DNA of 46,410 bases, from positions 1 through 46,410 of IMG/VR virus record IMGVR_UViG_3300005842_000018; one strand, 5' to 3'. Source of the stretch: a virus. Below, piece after piece: positions 42,667 through 46,410 of this stretch; positions within the stretch are counted from its first letter, which is position 1; the number at the start of each line of letters is the position of its first letter. The translations under genes were made by a program, and so were the position numbers. The notes beneath the pieces were generated by a model. The model was not told where the DNA came from. It saw only the letters and a list, made by a program, of their open reading frames with translations, and did not search any database.

Positions 42667-43298
42667 GCGCGACCTCCTATCCTCCTGACTTCGTCGGCGC
42701 CGCGCGGCCTCTGGCCCCTGGCGACTTCCGCGCCGCCGCGGCTGTCCTGCAGCTCGACGAGCGCCGCATCCGCGCGGTCGACGAGGTCGAGAGCCGGGGC
42801 CGCGGCTTCCACCCGGACAGCCGCCGGCCGGTCATCCTGTACGAGCCGCACGTCTTCCACCGCCTGACGCGAGGCAAGTTCTCGGACAGCCATCCCGAGA
42901 TCAGCTATCCGACGTGGGGGACGAAGCCCTATCCGGCGTCGCAGTCGATCCGCTACGCGCAGCTCATCGCCGCGCGGGAGCTCGACGAAGCCGCCGCGCT
43001 AAGCTCGGCGAGCTGGGGACGGTTCCAGATCATGGGCTTCAATCACGCGGCCGCCGGCTTCAGCACGCCGCAGGCGTTCGTGGCGGCCATGTGCGCGGGC
43101 GAGGGCGAGCACCTGATGGCCTTCGCGCGGTTCGTGAAGACCTCGCCGCGCGCGATGAACGCGCTGCGCCTGTCCGACTGGGCGGGCTTCGCGCGCTGGT
43201 ACAACGGCGAGGGCTACGCCCAGCACGGCTACGACCAGCGGCTCAAGACCGCCTACGCCCGGCTCTGCGCCGACCCTCCCGCCACGGCGCGGGCCTGA
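42663..43298 (+). CDS. Endolysin, N-acetylmuramidase family (DUF3380)
   Basis: 211 aa. IRAVDEVESRGRGFHPDSRR holds the catalytic Glu region, followed by VILYEPHVFHRLTRGKFSD and ASWGRFQIMGFNHAAAGF, typical of the N-acetylmuramidase domain. It would cut the glycan strand of peptidoglycan. No signal peptide is seen, so export needs the holin. Confidence 0.88.
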   Translation: MSATSYPPDFVGAARPLAPGDFRAAAAVLQLDERRIRAVDEVESRGRGFHPDSRRPVILYEPHVFHRLTRGKFSDSHPEISYPTWGTKPYPASQSIRYAQLIAARELDEAAALSSASWGRFQIMGFNHAAAGFSTPQAFVAAMCAGEGEHLMAFARFVKTSPRAMNALRLSDWAGFARWYNGEGYAQHGYDQRLKTAYARLCADPPATARA

Positions 43299-43341
43299 CC
43301 TGTCCGCCCGGCTCGGCCGGGCTCCCATCCGGAGACCATCC

Positions 43342-43563
43342 ATGAAGACCATGACCCTCGCGGGCCTCGCGTTCTCGTGCCTGATGCTTGGCGCCTGCAC
43401 CTCCACCGGCGCGCAGCTCGGTGAAAAGGCGCTGGGCAACCTGGAGTATTGTGAGCGGAGCTATACCGCCGTGCTCGCCGGGCTCGGCGCGAACGGCGGT
43501 TCGATCAACGTCCGCTGCCCGGCGCGGCCGTTCCCGGCGACGCCGACGCCCGCCGCGCCGTGA
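43342..43563 (+). CDS. Small lipoprotein, Rz1-like spanin candidate
   Basis: 73 aa with a signal peptide and lipobox LMLGAC (Cys at residue 19). After this it is short and Pro-rich at the C-terminus. It is placed after the endolysin, fitting an outer-membrane spanin subunit, although no clear Rz partner is seen. A GGAGA site precedes the ATG. Confidence 0.6.
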   Translation: MKTMTLAGLAFSCLMLGACTSTGAQLGEKALGNLEYCERSYTAVLAGLGANGGSINVRCPARPFPATPTPAAP

Positions 43564-43982
43564 GCACCTTCACCGACCCGCTGGAGGTCGTGATCCTCGA
43601 CCAGGCACGGCAGGGCCGGCTGGAGGCGAAGCTGCTCGCCGGCTTCGCCTACCATGTCGGCGCGCTGGGCTCGGGCGAGGTGATCAGCGTTCCGGCCGGC
43701 TTCGTCACCGACTTCGCCTCGGTGCCGCGGGGCTTCTGGAACCTGGAGCCGCCGATGGGCGACGCCGCCAAGGCCGCGGTCGTGCACGACTTCCTCTACC
43801 AGACGCAAGGGACCGGCCTGTGGTTCGGCAGTCGCCGGATCACGCGCGCCAAGCCCTACAGCCGCGCCGAGGCGGACGGCGTCTTCCGCGAGGCGCTCGG
43901 CGTGCTCGGCGTGCCGTCGTGGAAGCGCTTCGTGCTGTGGGCGGCCGTGCGCGCCGGCGGCGCCGGCGGCTGGGGCGGCTGA
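43560..43982 (+). CDS. DUF1353 family protein
   Basis: 140 aa. SVPAGFVTDFASVPRGFWNL and AVVHDFLYQTQ are the two conserved DUF1353 segments, with Asp and His residues that could bind metal. The family is common near phage lysis genes and has no settled function. The start overlaps the previous stop (GTGA, using GTG). Confidence 0.8.
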   Translation: MSTFTDPLEVVILDQARQGRLEAKLLAGFAYHVGALGSGEVISVPAGFVTDFASVPRGFWNLEPPMGDAAKAAVVHDFLYQTQGTGLWFGSRRITRAKPYSRAEADGVFREALGVLGVPSWKRFVLWAAVRAGGAGGWGG

Positions 43983-44030
43983 GCCCATATCGGACCCGGC
44001 GGTTTCTTTCCTCTCGGCCGACGCAACCTG

Positions 44031-44063
44031 AGGCCCGTCAGCTCCGCGCTGGCGGGCCTTTTT
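44031..44063 (+). terminator. Strong intrinsic terminator of the late operon
   Basis: A 12-bp stem (AGGCCCGTCAGC, one G-T pair) with a 5-base loop is followed by TTTTT. It closes the late rightward genes before the convergent leftward operon. Confidence 0.8.
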
Positions 44064-44115
44064 GCGTTCTGGACCTCGGACGAGAAGGGCGTAGACGGCG
44101 GTCGCATTGGGGGGG

Positions 44116-44307
44116 TCAGAAGATTTGCGCCACGGCTTGGCCGGGCGCCAACCCACGGCCCAATTGAACGTCACCCGGCTGGGGGTTCTTGAGTGTCGTG
44201 ACCTCGACGGCGCCCGTTACGATCCGCATCGTCCAGTGATCGACCCCAACCACGGTCAGGTTTGGGTCGAGCGATTGCAAAGATTCGATCAGTTCGGCGA
44301 CGGTCAT
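44116..44307 (-). CDS. Small hypothetical protein
   Basis: 63 aa, starting MTVAELIESLQSLDPNLTVV, a pattern common in small phage proteins. It follows the BrnA gene closely (one base gap) on the same strand. Function is unknown. Confidence 0.6.
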   Translation of the reverse strand: MTVAELIESLQSLDPNLTVVGVDHWTMRIVTGAVEVTTLKNPQPGDVQLGRGLAPGQAVAQIF

Positions 44308-44308
44308 C

Positions 44309-44590
44309 TCACAGCTTCCCGGCGTGGATCAGCGCCTTGAGCGCGTCGCTGGCGCGCGTCTGCCAGCCCTTGCCGCTGGCGCGCAGGTGATCGAGCACCT
44401 CCCGGTCGAGCCGGATGGTCACCGTCGGTTTCGGGTTCTCCACGCGCGGACGGCCGCCGCGGTTCTTGGTGGCGGCCTCCATGAAGGCGTCGCCCAGCAC
44501 CTCGCGCGCCGGGCGCAGCGCGGCGAGCTGCTCCTCGGACAGGGCGGGGGCGTCGATGTCGGGCCGCTCGGCCCTAGGCGTCCTGCTCAT
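44309..44590 (-). CDS. brnA: BrnA-type antitoxin
   Basis: 93 aa. The C-terminal VTIRLDREVLDHLRASGKGW and ASDALKALIHAGK form the ribbon-helix-helix-like DNA-binding domain (DUF4415), preceded by a disordered N-terminal part that would wrap the toxin. It would neutralise BrnT and repress the operon. Its start overlaps the end of the BrnT gene. Confidence 0.82.
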   Translation of the reverse strand: MSRTPRAERPDIDAPALSEEQLAALRPAREVLGDAFMEAATKNRGGRPRVENPKPTVTIRLDREVLDHLRASGKGWQTRASDALKALIHAGKL

Positions 44591-44846
44591 ATCGCCTGAT
44601 CTCCCTCTTGTTGGCCTTGCGGAAGCTGATCACCCGGACCCGGCCTTCCGCGACCGGCGTGAAGACAACCACGAACACCCGCGACCCGATCAGGCCGAGC
44701 GCCCAAAAGCGAGCCTCGGGATAATCGAACCGCGTGTCCTGCCCGACAAGGGCGGCTTCCCAATCGAAGCCTTCGACCAGGGCGAACGACAGGCCCCGCT
44801 CGGCTTCGTTCCTGGCGCTCTTGCTGGGGTCGAACTCGATGTCCAT
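44574..44846 (-). CDS. brnT: BrnT-type toxin (DUF497)
   Basis: 90 aa from the ATG at 44846; an upstream start in the operator is less likely. IEFDPSKSARNEAERGLSF and RVRVISFRKANKREIRRYEQ match the RelE-like BrnT family, a ribonuclease that blocks translation. The usual His in KHGxSF is Arg here (ERGLSF), which may change activity. Confidence 0.82.
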   Translation of the reverse strand: MDIEFDPSKSARNEAERGLSFALVEGFDWEAALVGQDTRFDYPEARFWALGLIGSRVFVVVFTPVAEGRVRVISFRKANKREIRRYEQDA

Positions 44847-44856
44847 GAGTGTTGTT

Positions 44857-44899
44857 GTAACTACAAAAACGTAGGGCGTCAAACAGTTTTTGTAGTTAC
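44857..44899. promoter_or_regulatory. Perfect 14-bp inverted repeat at the brnTA promoter
   Basis: GTAACTACAAAAAC (44857-44870) is followed after 15 bases by its exact reverse complement (44886-44899). It begins 11 bases upstream of the BrnT start, in the position of an autorepression operator for BrnA. Confidence 0.65.
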
Positions 44900-44913
44900 G
44901 AATGTGGCGGACG

Positions 44914-45183
44914 TCAGCGCACCTGATCCTGCGGCGTCGGGGCGACGCGAAGGTCGCGGCAAGCTGTGAGGTCTCGGGCCTCGCTTGCCCCGCACCATTC
45001 CCGCAGGATGTCCTTCAGCAGCTCCTCGGCCAGGCGCTCGGGCTTTCGCCGGCCCAGCGGCTGTTCGGCCGACCCATAGGCCGAGCGCACGCAAAGCCGC
45101 TTGTCGGTCACGCTCCAGTCGCCCGACCAGCGCTTGCCGCATAGGTCGAAGCCAAAGGGGATGTAGCGGGTCTCCAGCGCCAT
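44914..45183 (-). CDS. Hypothetical protein
   Basis: 89 aa from the ATG at 45183. The opening MALETRYIPFGFDLCGKRWS and SAYGSAEQPLGRRKPERLAE are typical of an uncharacterised alphaproteobacterial protein. It lies between the SRAP gene and the toxin operator. Confidence 0.6.
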   Translation of the reverse strand: MALETRYIPFGFDLCGKRWSGDWSVTDKRLCVRSAYGSAEQPLGRRKPERLAEELLKDILREWCGASEARDLTACRDLRVAPTPQDQVR

Positions 45184-45238
45184 GACGCAGAGATAGTGAA
45201 GCGCGCGCCCCGGCAAGCGTCACGGGAACCCCTACGAA

Positions 45239-45889
45239 CTAGGCCGCCGGCTGCACCTCGAACCGCTCGGGCCTGACGGCCGACAGCAGCTCGGCCGCGT
45301 CCTGCGTCGGGTCGAGCCACGCCGACCACTCCTCGGGCTCCAGGATCACCGGCGCGCGGTCGTGGTAGTCGCCGAGCCGCCCGGCCGAGGGGCCGGTTAG
45401 CACGGTGAAGCTGGCCACCTCGCCGGCGTCCGGCGTGGCGCAGCGGTCCCATAGGCCAGCGAACCAGATCGGGCCGCCATCGGCCCGCCGGAAGACGTGC
45501 TTGACCTTCGATCCCGCTTCGCCGGTCCACTCGAACCAGGCGCTCGCCGGCACAATGCAGCGGCGCTTCTGGAATGCGCCCTTGAAGGTCGAAGCGCTGG
45601 CGCAGGTCTCGACCCGCGCATTGAAGGTGGACAGCTTGAAGCCGTCGCCCGCCCCCTTGGCGGTGTCCTTCAGCGGCTTGCCGGCGCGCCAGAACGGGAC
45701 CAGCCCCCAGCGCATCTTCTCCAGCGTCCAGGCGCCATCCTCGATCCTGGCCGTTAGCTGCGCCGTCGTCGGCCGCACGTCGGCGCTGGGCTCGAGGTTG
45801 AGCGGGGCGGTCCTGACCGGGATGTAGCGCGACAGGACGTCGTGGATCTGCGCCCAGGTCAGGTGGGAGGTGTCGAAGCGTCCGCACAT
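45239..45889 (-). CDS. SOS response-associated peptidase (YedK/HMCES-type SRAP)
   Basis: 216 aa. Catalytic residues are Cys2 (MCGRF), Asn90 (FNARVET), Glu120 (ASAWFEW) and His176 (DYHDRAPVIL). SRAP proteins form a covalent link with abasic sites in single-stranded DNA and protect them. In a phage it could shield its replication forks. All four key residues are in place, so activity is likely. Confidence 0.9.
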   Translation of the reverse strand: MCGRFDTSHLTWAQIHDVLSRYIPVRTAPLNLEPSADVRPTTAQLTARIEDGAWTLEKMRWGLVPFWRAGKPLKDTAKGAGDGFKLSTFNARVETCASASTFKGAFQKRRCIVPASAWFEWTGEAGSKVKHVFRRADGGPIWFAGLWDRCATPDAGEVASFTVLTGPSAGRLGDYHDRAPVILEPEEWSAWLDPTQDAAELLSAVRPERFEVQPAA

Positions 45890-45971
45890 GGTGCGATCTT
45901 ATCGCCGGCCGCTCGATCCCGCCATCCACGCCTACGGAGGCAGGGTCTCGGGATCGGAGTGCGCGCGCCGG

Positions 45972-46166
45972 TCACTGACCGAGCTTGGCGATCCGAGATG
46001 CCGCCCGCCGGGCTGCGTCCCGCGTGAGCTTCGTCTCGCCCGTCCCGATCATCTCGGCGTCGGTGAAATAGCAGTAGCCGAACTGCGCGCCATTGGCCGC
46101 CTCGATCCAGAAGGCGTCATCGTTTCCGCGAAGGGTCCAGGGCTTGGGGAGGCGGTCGTGCGGCAT
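45972..46166 (-). CDS. Small conserved hypothetical protein
   Basis: 64 aa. WIEAANGAQFGYCYFTDAEM and the helical end (TRDAARRAASRIAKLGQ) match a small protein type widely seen in Alphaproteobacteria. Function unknown. Confidence 0.6.
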   Translation of the reverse strand: MPHDRLPKPWTLRGNDDAFWIEAANGAQFGYCYFTDAEMIGTGETKLTRDAARRAASRIAKLGQ

Positions 46167-46410
46167 GGCGCTAGGACGAACCGATTTGCGGGGTGGTCAA
46201 GCGCTCTGGAGACGCTCGCGGCGGAACGCAGTTGGAATGGAAAGTTGCAAGCGCGCTCAGGCGACCTGGCGGAAGGGCAGGGATAGGGGGTTATGTCCAC
46301 GCACGATGCGCGTCCCCGCACCCAAGTTCGACGGCCCCGTGAGCCTCACGCTCCGGGGCCGTCGTCGTATTCGCCGCTTCCCTTCGCCCGAACCCGCCTG
46401 CACCTCCGGC
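46167..46410. other. Non-coding right end of the window
   Basis: No convincing gene is seen in these 244 bases. The only structure noted is the hairpin at 46330-46363. Confidence 0.5.
46330..46363. terminator. Hairpin near the right end
   Basis: GACGGCCCCG and its exact reverse complement enclose a 14-base loop that itself can fold. A weak T-containing run follows on the plus strand (GTCGTAT). It could end transcription entering from beyond the window or be part of a repeat. Confidence 0.4.

Larger units (their letters stand above)
1..46410. mobile_element. HK97-like siphovirus genome or prophage (window-wide)
   Basis: A full morphogenesis order is readable: HNH endonuclease, small and large terminase, portal, ClpP-type protease, capsid, connectors, tail tube, tail chaperones, tape measure, tail tip and lysis genes. 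It is preceded by a replication and DNA-modification block and flanked by two leftward accessory operons. No bacterial housekeeping gene is visible. No tyrosine or serine integrase was found, so whether this is an integrated prophage, a phage-plasmid or a virion genome cannot be decided from the window. Confidence 0.9.

Noticed and set aside
1-46410. Circular join of the two window ends
   Set aside because: Joining the end to the start keeps the cut gene open for some 35 codons, but the added residues are low-complexity and do not look like a natural continuation; the window may simply be an excerpt.
1-46410. CRISPR array, tRNA or rRNA genes
   Set aside because: No regularly spaced repeats with unique spacers and no tRNA-like cloverleaf or rRNA segment were recognised by eye.

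Overview
The window is almost wholly bacteriophage DNA: a siphovirus-type, HK97-like genome or prophage of about 46 kb with very high GC. Several features suggest an alphaproteobacterial host, perhaps Caulobacteraceae. These are a GTA-gp10-like tail protein followed by a FWxxTP tail-chaperone protein, a DUF6456 protein, leftward promoter elements of the TTGAC-N10-GCT type, and strong GC bias with ATGA/GTGA-coupled genes. The host assignment is inference. No integrase, excisionase, tRNA, rRNA, IS element or CRISPR array was seen. The left edge cuts a gene; the right edge is non-coding.

Layout. (1) 1-4899, leftward: a tightly coupled operon of small proteins around a 680-aa ParB-like protein, read from a promoter near 4934-4958. 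(2) 5075-7417: accessory and control genes, with a TerB/WYL-like protein, a zinc-ribbon membrane protein, an XRE-type repressor divergent from a small HTH protein across an operator-like region, and a small leftward gene. (3) 7649-20179, rightward early region: two small proteins, a C5-cytosine methyltransferase with a repeat-filled target domain, a BCS1-like AAA ATPase, a helicase-methyltransferase fusion, a DUF4031 protein, a PD-(D/E)XK nuclease-like protein, a SNF2-type helicase, and a replication initiator whose gene carries iterons and an AT-rich stretch (a lambda-O-like origin), then a DUF6456 protein and a terminator. (4) 20274-31661: HNH endonuclease, terminase small and large subunits, portal, ClpP-type protease, HK97-type capsid, connector and head-tail joining proteins, tail tube and tail chaperones. 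(5) 31677-41882: tape measure, tail-tip and fibre proteins, including a glycine-rich tip protein and an SGNH-hydrolase-like protein, interrupted by one opposite-strand SAM methyltransferase. (6) 41945-43982: two membrane proteins (holin candidates), an N-acetylmuramidase, a small lipoprotein and a DUF1353 protein, closed by a strong terminator. (7) 44116-46166, leftward: a BrnT/BrnA toxin-antitoxin pair with a perfect 14-bp inverted repeat upstream, an SRAP (YedK/HMCES-type) protein and small proteins.

The genes fit a temperate or plasmid-like phage: a repressor switch, replication from an origin inside the initiator gene, several DNA-modifying or DNA-handling enzymes, cleavage and packaging by HNH plus terminase, and a long non-contractile tail. 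The strongest unexplained signal is a 15-bp palindrome, GCGCACGnCGTGCGC, found eight times across the window, mostly at gene edges. The origin inside the initiator gene and the BCS1-like ATPase are the next most notable.
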